From Hibiscus mutabilis (taxonomy: Eukaryota > Streptophyta > Magnoliopsida > Malvales > Malvaceae), in the NCBI GenBank assembly GCA_019671005.1, contig CM033718.1:27532014-27596013 (forward strand): a stretch of DNA of 64,000 bases, given 5' to 3'. Positions 43,975 to 55,592 of this stretch are shown here, piece after piece. Every line of letters starts with the position of its first letter. Position 1 is the first letter of the stretch. Position numbers and translations under genes: made by a program. Under the pieces are notes generated by a model, which was not told where the DNA came from, searched no databases, and was given only the letters and a program-made list of their open reading frames with translations.

Positions 43975-46960
43975 CTACTTTTGCATAGTATCTTCAGGTT
44001 CCCACGTTGCCTCTTCAGCAAAGTTACTTCTCCACAGAACTTTCACTAAGGGCACAAACTTGCTACGAAGCCGTTTTACTTCTCGTGCGAGGATACGTAA
44101 GGGCTCTTCCTTGTACGTCAGATTGGACTGGATCTCCACAGACTCTGGGTCGATCACATGGGAGGGATCTGACCGGTACTTGTGTAACATAGATACATGG
44201 AAGATGTTGTGAATCTGACTTAACTCCTCGCGAAGAGCTAATCGGTATGCTACAGGTCAAACATTTTCAATCACTTCGAACGGGCCAATAAAACAGGGGC
44301 TTAGTTTCCCCTTCTTGCCAAAACGAAAGATCTTTTTCCACGGAGATACTTTGAGGAAGGCCTTCTCACCAACCTCATACTGGATATCTCTTCTTTTCAA
44401 ATCAGCGTATGATTTATGTCGATCGAAGGCAGCCTTAAGCCTATCACGGATAATGGTTGTCCTTTTTTCAGTCTCTCGAAGCAAGTTAGGACCTAGTATC
44501 TTGCCTTCACCGAGTTCGGTCCAACAAAGAGGAGTTCTGAATCTCCTTCCATACAAAGCTTCGTACGGGGCCATTTGAATTGAGGTTTGATAACTGTTGT
44601 TGCTTGCAAACTCGACTAAAGGTAGGGATTTTTCCCACGTATTCCCAAAGTCGATGACACAAGCTCGGAGCATATCTTCTAGAATCTACAAGAAAGAATT
44701 AAGATTGACACAAAACATATAGACACACAATTCAAAGGAGGGTTTAGAGTTACCTAAATAACTCTTTCAGATTGGCCATCGGTTGGAGGATGAAAAGCAT
44801 TGCTAAGGTGCATTCACGTTCCCAAGGCCTCATGTAAGGTCTTCCAAAACCAAGCTATGAATCTAAGGTCACGATCAGAGATAATAGAGATAGAGACTCC
44901 GTGTAACCGAATGACTTCACTTATATACAACTCTACGAGCTTAGGCAAACTGAAATCCATTCTTACCGACAGGAAATGAGCGGATTTAGTAAATCGATCC
45001 ACGATGACCCAAACAACATCATTCTTCTTCGAGGTCATAGGTAGGCCATTTACAAAGTCCATTGTAATACACTCTCATTTCCACTATGGAAGCTCGATAG
45101 GCTGCAGAAGACTAGTAGGCACCTTGTGCTCGGCTTTGACTCATTGGCAAGTCAAACACCTAGTAACAAAGTACGTGATCTCATTCTTCATTGCAGACCA
45201 CCAATATAGCTCATTTAGATCCTTGTACATCTTAATAGCTCCTAGATGAATAGAAAAGGGGCTAGAATGAGATTCACTTAGAATTTAATTCTGAAAATCA
45301 TCATCATTGGGTACATAGATACGGTTGCGAAAACATAACAAGCCTTTGGGATTCATTGCAAAGTCAGGATATGTGTTATCCTTGACCTTAGTAATGAGAG
45401 GCTGCAACTCCTCATCATTTTCTTAGAGTGCTTTGATTCGGGATACAATGGTTGACTGAACTCTCAGTTCAGCCAACAACTTACCACGCTTCTCGAGTAA
45501 AAAATAAGCATTCAAATGTCTCGTAGAAGGGGTAGGTTTCCAACTAAGAGCATCGACTACGATATTGGCTTTACCAGGATGGTAGTCAATGACCAAGTCG
45601 TAATCTTTCAAAAATTCCATCCACCTACGCTGACGGAGATTCAGCTCTTTCTGAGTCAAAAGGTACTTCAAAATTTTGTGATCAGTGTACAAATAACACT
45701 TTTCACCATACAGATAGCGTCGCCAAATCTTCAAAGCAAACATAACTGCGGCTAATTCCAGATCATGAGTCGGATAGTTTAGCTCACATGGCTTGAGTTG
45801 ACATGAAGCATAAGCTATGACTTTACCTTCTTGCATCAGAACACAACCTAATCCCAGATGGGATGCATCATTGTAAATAATGAAGTCTTTATCCGACTCG
45901 GGTTACACCAAAATAGGAGCAAGAGTGAAGACTTGCTTGAGCTAATCGAAACTCCTTTGTTGATACACCATCCATACAAAAGAAGCGTCCTTGCGGAGGG
46001 GCTTTGTCAAGGGGTAACAATTAGTGGGAATCCCTTAACGAATCTATGACAGTAGCCTGCAAGGCCCAAAAAACTACGAACTTCTCCCACATTCTTCGGA
46101 GGAATCCAGCCAATGATGGCTTGAATCTTCTTTAGGTCAACTTAAATTCCCGCAGAAAAGATCACATGGCCTAAGAATGACACTTCGGATAGCTAGAATT
46201 CACATTTGCTGAACTTGGCATATAATTGTTTCTCTTGGAGAGTCTGAAGGATAATCCGAAGATGTTCTTCATGAGTAGCCGCATCTTTTGAATATATCAA
46301 TATGTCATATATAAAGACAACCACGAACTTGTCTAAATAGGGACGGAACATATGGTTCATCAAATCCATGAATGTTGCAGGTGCATTTGTGAGCCCAAAA
46401 GACATCACTAGAAATTCATAGTGGCCATATCTGGTTCTAAAGGCAGTATTTGGAACATCAGATTCCTTCACTAGCATTTGGTAATATCCGGATCATAGAT
46501 CTATCTTGGAAAACACAGAAGCATCTTTCAGCTGATCAAAAAGGTCGTCGATTCTCGGTAATGGGTATTTGTTCTTAATTTTCACCTTGTTCAACTGACG
46601 CTAGTCAATGCATATGAGCATCGACCCATCATTCTTCTTAACGAACAACACCGGTGTTCCCCGAGGTGAGGAACTCGTTCGAATGAATCTCTTATCCAAA
46701 ATGTCTTAGATTTTGGCCTTTAGCTCTCTTAATTCTATCGGAGCCATTCTATACGAAGTGATAGAGACTAGAGAGTCCTAGAAGTTCATCGGGAAAAATA
46801 TCAGATAATTCTTTCACAACAGATATATTTTCAAGTTTTAGATCTTTCATGGCACACATGAGAGTCTTCTTAGGCTCGGGTTCAGATTTTATCAAGGTTA
46901 TGCTTTCCTTACCAAGCCCACGAAGATATAATTTCTTCTTTGAACGGTCCACCCATGCTT
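43975..46960 (-). pseudogene. pol of element F: RT, RNase H, integrase and chromodomain, broken
   Basis: Reading leftward, the RT N-terminal part is at about 46850-46500. The RT core (46193-46477) has FGLTNAPATF and a site reading VFIYDILIYS, where the family has two aspartates in a row; the first is replaced by Tyr (codon 46307-46309). RNase H is at 45423-45836 (TDHKILKYLL, DYHPGKANIVVDALS). The integrase HHCC region lies at about 45290-45090 and the catalytic core at 44814-45062 (VNGLPMTS, DRFTKSAHF) and 44257-44673 (AYEALYGRR-like). A chromodomain tail is at 43975-44190 (EEATWEPED). At least six stops or frame changes separate these parts. Confidence 0.9.
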
Positions 46961-47078
46961 GGTGTTCGGCTAACTAGTCGAGGCCTAATATGAGATCAAA
47001 CTCTCGAAAGAGCAAGACCATCAAAGTAGCTGGGAAAGGGATCCCTTGGATCCTTAGAGGGCAAGCTTTACAAACCCA

Positions 47079-47294
47079 TCAAATGATCACACTATCTCCT
47101 AACGGATTAGAGACAACAATCTCAGAAGTGACCGGTTCTGATTCTAAGGCATACTTTGCAATCAAAGGTTCACTAACAAAAGAATGCGTAGAGCCTGGAT
47201 CTACCAAAGCATAAACAAGATCAGAACATAATTCCACCATACCTGCAATGACATAAGGATTATCCTCCTGCTCACGACCCCGAACATAGTACAT
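47079..47294 (-). pseudogene. Aspartic protease of element F
   Basis: The ORF contains ALVDPGSTHSFVSEP, the usual D-x-G-(S/A)-T-H-S-F active-site region of chromovirus proteases, around 47170-47210. It lies between the gag zinc knuckles and the RT, the normal order. The frame is not continuous with its neighbours. Confidence 0.85.
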
Positions 47295-47439
47295 CTGGGC
47301 TGAAGTCTAAGGGTCACGACTAGCCGGAGGGGCATTGATGTTGTGAGGTTTCCCCGCAGATCCAGACAACATTGGCTTTGCTTCTCTCCCCTTGTTAGGA
47401 TTGTTTTGAGAAGCTACTGATTTAAGGGCGTGCGGATTC

Positions 47440-48548
47440 TGCGGGCACTATCAGATAAAGTGGCTAGACTCGCCACAGAGATAGCAGGATCTGGACTGTC
47501 TACGGCACTGTCCTGGGTGCCTCTTCTGGCAGAAATTACACAGAGGGATCTGAGAACCTTTCGCAAAACCACTTGTACTATCTACTGAAGTTTTGTGAGC
47601 AACAGATGTCCCTGCAGACTGGAACTGTGGTACATAACCGGATCGTGGTAGCTATTGAAAGGTAGCAGACTTTTGGTCCCACTGTCTACCCATCTTCTGA
47701 GACGTGGGTGGCTTGGAATCATCTCAGAACCTGTTATCAGATCGGGCCTGGTTCCCTTTCCTTCTTTCGGAAGCCTTCCGGGAGGCTTCGGCAATAATGG
47801 CTCAATTAACCAAAGTTTGGAAGTCTTCTAACTCCAAGATGGTAAAAAGAGGACGTAGTTCGTCACATAGGCCATCAACGAACATTCGGCATTTTTCTTT
47901 CTCTGTACGTATAATATCAGCACCATATATTGCAAACTTGAAAAAATCTTTGATATACTGCTCTACGGGCCTTTCTTCTTACCATAGATGGAGGAATCTC
48001 TTACGCCTCTCAGCGATGTAATGGTCACTAATATACTTTTTGTGAAACTCCTGAAGAAAGAAATCCCACGTAACTCTATGTTCAGGCACGGTGAGTGTCA
48101 TTATATCCCACTAACTCTAGGCCTCCTCAGCAATCAAGGCTAAGGCGCACTCGAGCTTATGTTCTTCGGGGCACTTCATTTGCTTATTTAGCACTTTCAG
48201 AGTGTTCTTTAGCCAGTATTCTGCAACTTTGAGGTTGTCCAAGTCATGGCCGATAAAGGTGTAAACCGGGTATTGTTTGAGCTTGTCAATTAGTGTCCTC
48301 GAGATAGTCGGGGTGGCTGTAGCAGGCTAAGGGAGTGGTTCTTGTCTAAGGGACACAACCACTTGCTTAATCATGTCGGCCATGGACATTAGATATTCCT
48401 GCTGAGCGGGCGGCATCGACGGATGATGAGGTGGATTATTTTGCCCCACTCGTTCGGGCCTAACTTCTGCCCTCAAATTATCCCATTGAGTAGAGGAGGA
48501 GACAAGATTCGGTTCATTAACAGCGCGTCTATCGGTAAGCACCGACAT
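47440..48548 (-). pseudogene. gag of element F
   Basis: It starts MSVLTDRRAV at 48548; the first block ends with a stop at 48327. The capsid core follows to about 47800 with a WDFF/KYISDHY region near 48040-48070. Near 47530-47440 a C-x2-C-x3-H-x3-C block and then a CX2CX4H knuckle (CYLCGESSH) are visible. Stops interrupt the capsid at several places and one falls inside the second knuckle. Confidence 0.8.
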
Positions 48549-48689
48549 ATTCAGATCTAATCATACAAAAAGGTTGAATCGTGTAAGCTGCAAGTCACAT
48601 ATAACATATACAAATAACTCCTAGGTGACATAAGTACATACGGACTCGTAATGGGCTTTAGTTTAATCCTAGAATCGACTAAACCTAGG

Positions 48690-48712
48690 CTCTAATACTA
48701 CAACTGTAACAC
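48690..48712 (-). other. Worn primer-binding site of element F (tRNA-iMet type)
   Basis: Directly inside the 5' LTR edge the minus strand reads GTTGTAGTATTAGAGCCT, a decayed version of TGGTATCAGAGCCT. Confidence 0.65.
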
Positions 48713-51609
48713 CCCCTTCTCGGCCTGGTAGGAAACCGGGTCGAAAAGTGTTATCAGAAAATAGATTGGAAACTCAGAAACAAAATTGGAGTTCAGATCT
48801 TTATTTGGAATGTCTTAATAGTCAATTAGAAAGTTTAGTGGACCTATCATTACTAATCTTATCAGAATTAAAGCCAATTTTAAACTTTTCAAACTTAGGG
48901 GACTAAATCGTAAATTTTGCAAATTAGCGATCCTAATCCGAATCCTTTATTACCAGCTTTTAATTAAACTTTCCAATTATTGATCTGTGAAGTTTCGTTA
49001 TTATTGGATATCATTTACCTACTCAATTACGCTATTCGGGTTTTAGTGACCATTTCGTAAACCGTCCAAGGTTCATTTTAAGTATTCCTAACCGAATTAA
49101 CTAATATTGTATCAATAACCTTTGAACCGTATCGATACACTAAGCCTAATTTCAGATTTCCAGATTTATAGGTTGACAAACCCGTACCGGTACAGCTAAG
49201 CCCGTATCGATACTAGTTGACCGCGTTAACCCCGTACTGATATGCTCTAAATCATATCGATACCATTTTCTAAACCAAATTCCAGTGACCAAAATCCATA
49301 TCGATACGCCCTAGCCGTATCGATACTCCCTACTTCATTAAGCGAATTTAAGCCTAGCCGTACCGATACGCCATCAACCGTATCGATGCGCATTGACCTG
49401 TAATGACAGAGTTTTATTGGTTTTTATTTGATTTACCCAACCAAATGTTAAACAAATTTTACTTAACTTTACCAACAACCTTAAAACATTATTTCTAATT
49501 GCGTGTCAAATTTTAGGACGTTTCGAATCCATTTACTACAACTTTCCAATTAGTGTATTTAAGCTCATTTTAACTAGGTTACCAATCCCAAAACTTACCA
49601 TATTACACATACAACACTTAGGCCCTATTGGGCTATTACAAACATATCAAATTAGGCTATTAAAACAGATTTAGACCTTATGCCACCATACTAGGAGTTC
49701 GGAAATGAAAGTAAAAATACATATGGTAACGGAGGTGACTTGTAACCGTAGATTACACGATCGGAGCTCAGAATGCTTCAAGGTCCTGAAATGCATGAGA
49801 CACACACATATGTTAGGCTTATTTAGCCTAGTGAGGTAGTCATAACAAGCGTAAGGTAATCAAGTGACAAGAATAGCATACTATGATTATGAACAACATA
49901 TCGTCATACTTAAATATCATAATTACGCTATTAATCACATAAGTCTCATGCTTAAGTCATTTATCCCATTTTTGCATATGCATAGCAAAGTTAAACACAA
50001 ATCAATCCCTCGGGCATAGTAATAAATGGATACATGGATTCCCTTTACACCAACACATATATCGGAAAATAGGCCATAGCCTTGAGTCATAGCTACAGAT
50101 AAGTTCCTTACACAATCCATCCTTATTTCCCCCACATATAGGCCGTAGCCCCAGACCGTAGTCCAACCCTTACTTATACGAGCTCAAATAATCCTATGGC
50201 ATGCCAATTGTATCCAAAACTCACAAATGTCCAAGGTTACACATATTTCTTTGTACTTTCTTACCTTTGTGCCCATAGGCCATAACATATCGGAAACAAA
50301 AGTGAGCCGTAGCTCCATAGCATATCATAGTACATGTTTACATCGAATCATCACATAGTCATATCAAATTCACATAATATAACATAGTTGTTCACATTTC
50401 AACATATTACTTTCATAGTTCACTTATATCGGATCATATGTCGCATGTATATCCATAACCATATCAGAATAACACAAGGGCATACCCATCCTTACCATTC
50501 GAATTATAGCTGATTGCTCTACTTGAGCTTTGACACAATGCATAGCAAACCACAATGATGCAACGGGATGGCACCGAGCCTATCCCTTGACACGACTACA
50601 CTCATCTTGATTACGAGGCTCACGAATTACAACTCCGTTGTGCCTAGCTTCTTTTGGAGATGACAAGGGATCCTTCTCCAACACTTGAGCTAGCACAAAG
50701 TTAGGATTACATTAGAATTCCATCTAAAGATTTGGAAACATATTTTAAGCTTACCAAAGCTTAAGGACAACATTGAATTAACAAAATCAAACCCCTAATT
50801 CATGGGTTCCCACATGAATCGGGAAAACCTAATTTTGGAATTAAGCTCCAACAAAGGTTGGAATCATTAAATCGAGTGAGGGGTTCTACTCACTGGGACG
50901 AAAGCTTTCAACTGGTTTATTGGAATTGAGCAAGGTCGAAGGACAAACCAAGGTGCTTGCTTAGCTAAAGGTTGAAGACATCAATGGAGGAGCTTGCTTA
51001 TTTGGGAGACAAAGTTTTGGGTTTGCTTTCGAGAGTTTAAAAGATGAGAATTGTGAGCTTCTCTTTATTCATTTATTCATTTAAAAGATTGAGGCTTAAT
51101 CATTTCTCACCTACATGCTAACCAATGAAAAGCTTACCCTCCATCAAGGGTTGCTTATTCCTATGGTCAATAGTCTTTTCTATTTAGCTATTGACTTCAT
51201 CAATCACCTATTCAGATGATTTTCACGTGGGCATTATCAAGCAAGGAAGTGAGTAAGTACCTTGCTTGGTTTTTTCCTCAATTTGGCTTCGAACATATTC
51301 AGAACAAGGGAACCGTATCGATTCGCTCTTAGTCGTATCGATACGCCCTCACCAAAATAGGTAAGTTAGCTATTGGCAGTTGGGCCGTATCGATACTGGC
51401 TTGACCGTATCGATATGCCTTTCTTGGAATTTGCATTTTGGGCTTTGAATCGCATACAGGGAAGTCCCTTTACTCATATAGGACCAAATTGTGATTTCAT
51501 TACAAAAGAATGGTATAATGGCCATTCATTACAACATTTTACATATCAGATTCGAAACTTCCAACCACCGTAACATAATTCCGACTAGGCCAGTTCTCAA
51601 GATGTGACA
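48713..51609 (-). repeat. 5' LTR of element F
   Basis: About 2.9 kb, TGTCACATC at 51609 to GGGGGTGTTACA at 48713 in element sense. It carries about 14 GTATCGATAC-like palindromic words in two clusters (49125-49395 and 51310-51415). Confidence 0.85.
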
Positions 51610-52352
51610 CGATAAATCTATTATTTCCAGGATTAATTCAAACAAAATGGATAATTACCCATATTCAAATTTAAAAGTTGAGTTAGTTAGAGATCAAATC
51701 CCACGGGTTTCACACTCAATTGGGCTATTTTCTCCTCGCCTATTAAAACGCAGCACATCTTCAACATCAAACAACGATTGAGAGAGGAAGATCAGAACAA
51801 GAGCGAGATCGTAAAAAGGGTGGATCGTGGAGGAGTTCATCTTCTCTAGATTTAATTTATTTTCTTTTTATCTTTTGAATACCCGATGTCTGGGTTTTAT
51901 TCCTTGTTCATTTCTTTCAACCCAGCCATGAACTAAATTAAATTGGCAGTGCATTGATCGATGATGTCCACCCAAGGTTATCGTAGGGATATATTACCGA
52001 GGCTTGCAAAACCATTAGTTTTTCGGTTAGGGATAATCCGAAGGAGTTGAAGAATACTCTGTCGAATATCGATACGACAATTAATTGCTATGACAACTCA
52101 TCCGATAACTATACCTTTACGTTCAATAATCCAACCTACTCTCTCAAATTGGTTTTCTCTTCCATTTATTTACATTCTCATAGACTTAGTTTTTTTACTC
52201 ATTTATTATCACCATCTATCACTATCAATTTTATTCTTTTTTAGTGCGAGAAGTCAAAAGTAAAAGTTTCACCAATCCTTATGGAGACGATCTTAATCTG
52301 TACTATTACTTGCGACGTGTTCACTTGTACCATTTGCGCTGCACTTAAATCA
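51610..52352 (+). repeat. Partial 5' LTR of element A
   Basis: It is homologous to 60373-61364, beginning CGATAAATCTATTAT at the F junction and ending TTAAATCA. Confidence 0.8.
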
Positions 52353-52361
52353 TGAAACTTT

Positions 52362-52385
52362 GACTTTTTATTGTCGGGGATTGGC
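52362..52385 (+). other. Worn primer-binding site of element A
   Basis: GACTTTTTATTGTCGGGGAT stands 9 nt after the LTR and resembles the Athila PBS TGGCGCCGTTGCCGGGGA (tRNA-Asp type) with several changes. The better preserved version is at 62488 in element B. Confidence 0.5.
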
Positions 52386-52689
52386 AATAGAGACTTTATT
52401 TTTTAATTTCTTTCACATTTATCTTTTTATTTATTTATTTTGTTAATTGTTTTGAGGGGCTAATATTTTCGGTTTTGCATCTGTGTAAGACAAGAGCGAG
52501 ACCAACATCACAAGACAAACAACTTGAATATGAGATTGAACAAGTTTGTCATAGAAGAATGAGAGAGCTAAGAGATATGACAGATTCCCCCTATTGGTCC
52601 TATTGGCAATCAGCATGCCCTCGATAATCAAAATGCCCTCGACAACCAGAATGCCACAACAAGAGGCAATGTAGCTCTAGCAGAGCAAC

Positions 52690-54200
52690 CTATTCGTGTA
52701 TGAAACATGACCATCCGAGATCACTTACTTCCAGACCTTGGTGATCTCAATCTAGGAATTTTCACTCCTAAGATTCAAGCAACACACTTTGAATTGAAAC
52801 TGGTAATGTTTAATATGCTTAATTCAATCGGACAATTTAGTGGCTCAGCAACTGAAAATGAAAAACATCTGAAGTCTTTCTTAGAAGTTTGCGATTCTTT
52901 CAGACAACAAGGGGTCCATGAAGATGTCCTAAAGATAAAACAATTCCCCTATTCACTAGGGGGTAGGGCAAGAACATGGTTGAATAGTGTACCACTTAGA
53001 TCATTGAAATCGCGGGCAGAACTATGTCGCAGTTTCCTATTAAGGTATAATCATCCTAATATGAATGCTAGACTCTGTGATGACATTACTTCTTTTCGTC
53101 AAGTAGATGAAGAATCCATGTGCAAGGCTTGAGATCGATACAAGGAGCTTTTGTGCCAGTGTCCCATGAACGAAATTAAAGATTGGACACAAGTGGTAAT
53201 ATTTTACAACATAGTAAATACACCGACTAGAATGATGCTAGTTGTCTCGGTAAATGTCACTCTCCTAGACAAATCACTTGAGGAAGCCTTAGAGATCTTG
53301 GATAGACTTGCAAGTAATGATTACCAGTTCTCAACCGCTAGGAAGGTTCTGAGAAGAAAAAATGTCATGACAATTGAGCTTGATTCATCGGACGCTATTT
53401 CAACACAACTTACTACATTAACCAACATGGTTAAGAATTTGCAGTGACCTAACAATACATAGGAATTCATGGTAGCTTATTCATTTTGTTTTTTATGTAA
53501 TACTAATAATGATTCTTCTAAATGTCCGTAGAATCCGGAGTCAAGTTATTATGTTGGGAATTTCAATCGGAACAACAAGCCATATTCCAACACATATAAC
53601 CTAGAATGGTGGCAGCACCCAATTTTTTTGGAGTAGCCAGAACGACTCCAACAATCTACCTCGCCAGAACACAGAATCATCAGGCTTTTAACAGAATTTA
53701 CCACAACAACAAACTCAGTTTCTGGAACAACAATCATCACCAATAAGTCATTTCGAAACAAAATTGAATGATTTTACGCTTAAGATTGAGTCTTATATGG
53801 TTGAGGCTAGTAATTTCATGAGAAAGACTGATTCTTTTATAAATAGAACTGAGATGACGATGCAGAGTCAAGCAGCAATGGTTAGGAAAATTGCCCAAAT
53901 CTTAAGCCCAAGGATACAAGAAAGTCTGCCCAGTAGCACTAATTTTGTATGAGGATCAGGCCATAAACAATGTATGATGATCACCACCCAAAGTGGACCA
54001 AAGGCAAATGATGATCTTATCCAACATGAGGATAATAGTCAACCAAAAGGTATTCCTCTATTAAGAAAGGCGTGCCTAATGATAAAGCTACAAAAATTGT
54101 ATATGGTAAACCTTTAAACGTTTCCACGATAATGCAACATGTTGCGGCAAGTTCATCCAACGCTTCCAAGCCATATGAGATGAGTAGAGGCAAAGAGATC
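52690..54200 (+). pseudogene. gag of element A
   Basis: The capsid core is at 52707-53447 (MFNMLNSIGQFSG, FPYSLGGRARTWLNS), interrupted by an in-frame TGA at 53130-53132. A damaged zinc knuckle (C-x2-C-x4-D instead of H) lies near 53480-53515. A coiled-coil-like stretch follows at 53764-53952. Several stops lie between 53448 and 54200. Element B encodes the same gag type. Confidence 0.8.
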
Positions 54201-54254
54201 GGTTTGTCACCACCATTTCCACAGAGGCTGAGGAAGTAGAAGAGTGAGTATCAA

Positions 54255-55015
54255 TTGAAGAAGTTCCTTGACATCCTTAAGCAAGTTCACATTAACTTGC
54301 CATTGGTTGAGGCAATTGAGCAAATGTCCAATTATGCTAAGTTCCTTAAAGACATTTTCTCTAATGAAGCAAGGTTGAACGAGTTTGTAATAGTTGCCTT
54401 GACAGAAGGATGTATGGTGATGTTGCATAATCAATTGTCGCCTAAGCTGAAGGATCTAGGCAATCTCACAATACCATGTGCTATTGGCAACCATTATGTC
54501 AGAAAAGTACTATGCGATCTTGGAGTAGGCATAAATCTCATGCCAAAACATGGTTTCCAACGATTAGGCATAGGAAAAGTGACACCCACACAGTCATGTT
54601 ACAGCTTGTCGACAAATCTTACGTTCAACTAGAAGGAAAAATCAAATACATTTTGGTAAGAGTGGATAATTTTATTTTTCTCGTTGACTTTATTGTTTTG
54701 GAATGTGAAGCAGATGAGTTCATTCCCATCATTCTTGGAAAACCACTTTTAGCAACGAGAAAGACGTCAATCGATGTCGAGAGAGAAGAACTCACCATGC
54801 GAGTAAATGAGCAGCAAGTTACACTCAATGTCTTCAAAACATTCAAATTTGCAGATGATCTAGAATGGTGTCAACCTATTAGAGCTATCGCAAAATTTAA
54901 TTTCGATGTGGAAGAATATTGTGACGACAATTGTATGATTGTCAAAACTGAATTTAAAGAAATTGAGGAGCCAAAGTCAGACACAAGGCACAACAAGAAG
55001 AAAATTGGGTTATGA
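54255..55015 (+). pseudogene. Protease region of element A, frameshifted
   Basis: The first frame (54255-54632) contains CDLGVGINLMP; the aspartate codon is 54516-54518. The family normally has D-(L/F)-G-A-S here, so the small residue after glycine is changed. The frame then shifts near 54590-54600, and the C-terminal half (PIILGKPLLATRKTSIDVE) is at 54715-54790. RT should follow but only a short LQYAYLGKDNTLPV-like piece remains near 55125-55170. Confidence 0.8.
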
Positions 55016-55592
55016 ATCGACTAGGTAAAAAATTCGAAACTCTTGATTACTCAAGCAAGGAATTTACACCCTCTAAACCTTTTATTGAATAATTACTTTC
55101 TTTTTAGTTGAATTTTTTGCTAGACAAATTGCAATATGCTTACTTGGGAAAGGATAACACATTGCCCGTGATAATTTCTTCTCAGTTGTAGCCTGAACAG
55201 AAAAGAGAGGCAGCAAATCCTAGGCACTGATGAGGTGTTGAGTTCAGTCGAAAGCTCACTAGATTTACAGGGAAGAGGTACTTTTATTTCCTAAGATGGT
55301 TGTTCAAAGCCACCATGACAAAACATGCTTCTTTTTTGTACAATCGAAAGTTTGGTGAACTTAAAGGAAAGAAGTTCTTTGGTTTCTTACGTTGATTATT
55401 CAAGGAAAAAATGTCATAGCTATTCTAAGGGAGGTACCATAGTCAGGCTGAGACTATAAATTAAGCACTCTAGGGAGGCAACCTTAATTTTTTTAATTCC
55501 TTTATTTTTGTTAGTTTCTAGTTAATTTTCCATTAGTATTTTTAGATTTGATTGGTTTGTTAGTGTCATTATTTTTAGCAGTAATTACTAAG

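Larger units (their letters stand above)
42686..51609 (-). mobile_element. Element F: Tekay/Del-like chromodomain Ty3/gypsy element, decayed
   Basis: On the minus strand: 5' LTR (48713-51609), worn tRNA-iMet PBS, gag with zinc knuckles, protease, RT, RNase H, integrase with chromodomain, PPT and a partial 3' LTR (42686-43915). Gene order and the C-terminal chromodomain identify a chromovirus of the Tekay/Del type. Many stops, frameshifts and a changed RT active site make it inactive. The right edge abuts Athila LTR sequence at 51610, so F inserted into element A. Confidence 0.88.

Noticed and set aside
47704..48021. Plus-strand 105-residue ORF
   Set aside because: It is antisense to the gag of element F, which is recognisable on the minus strand.
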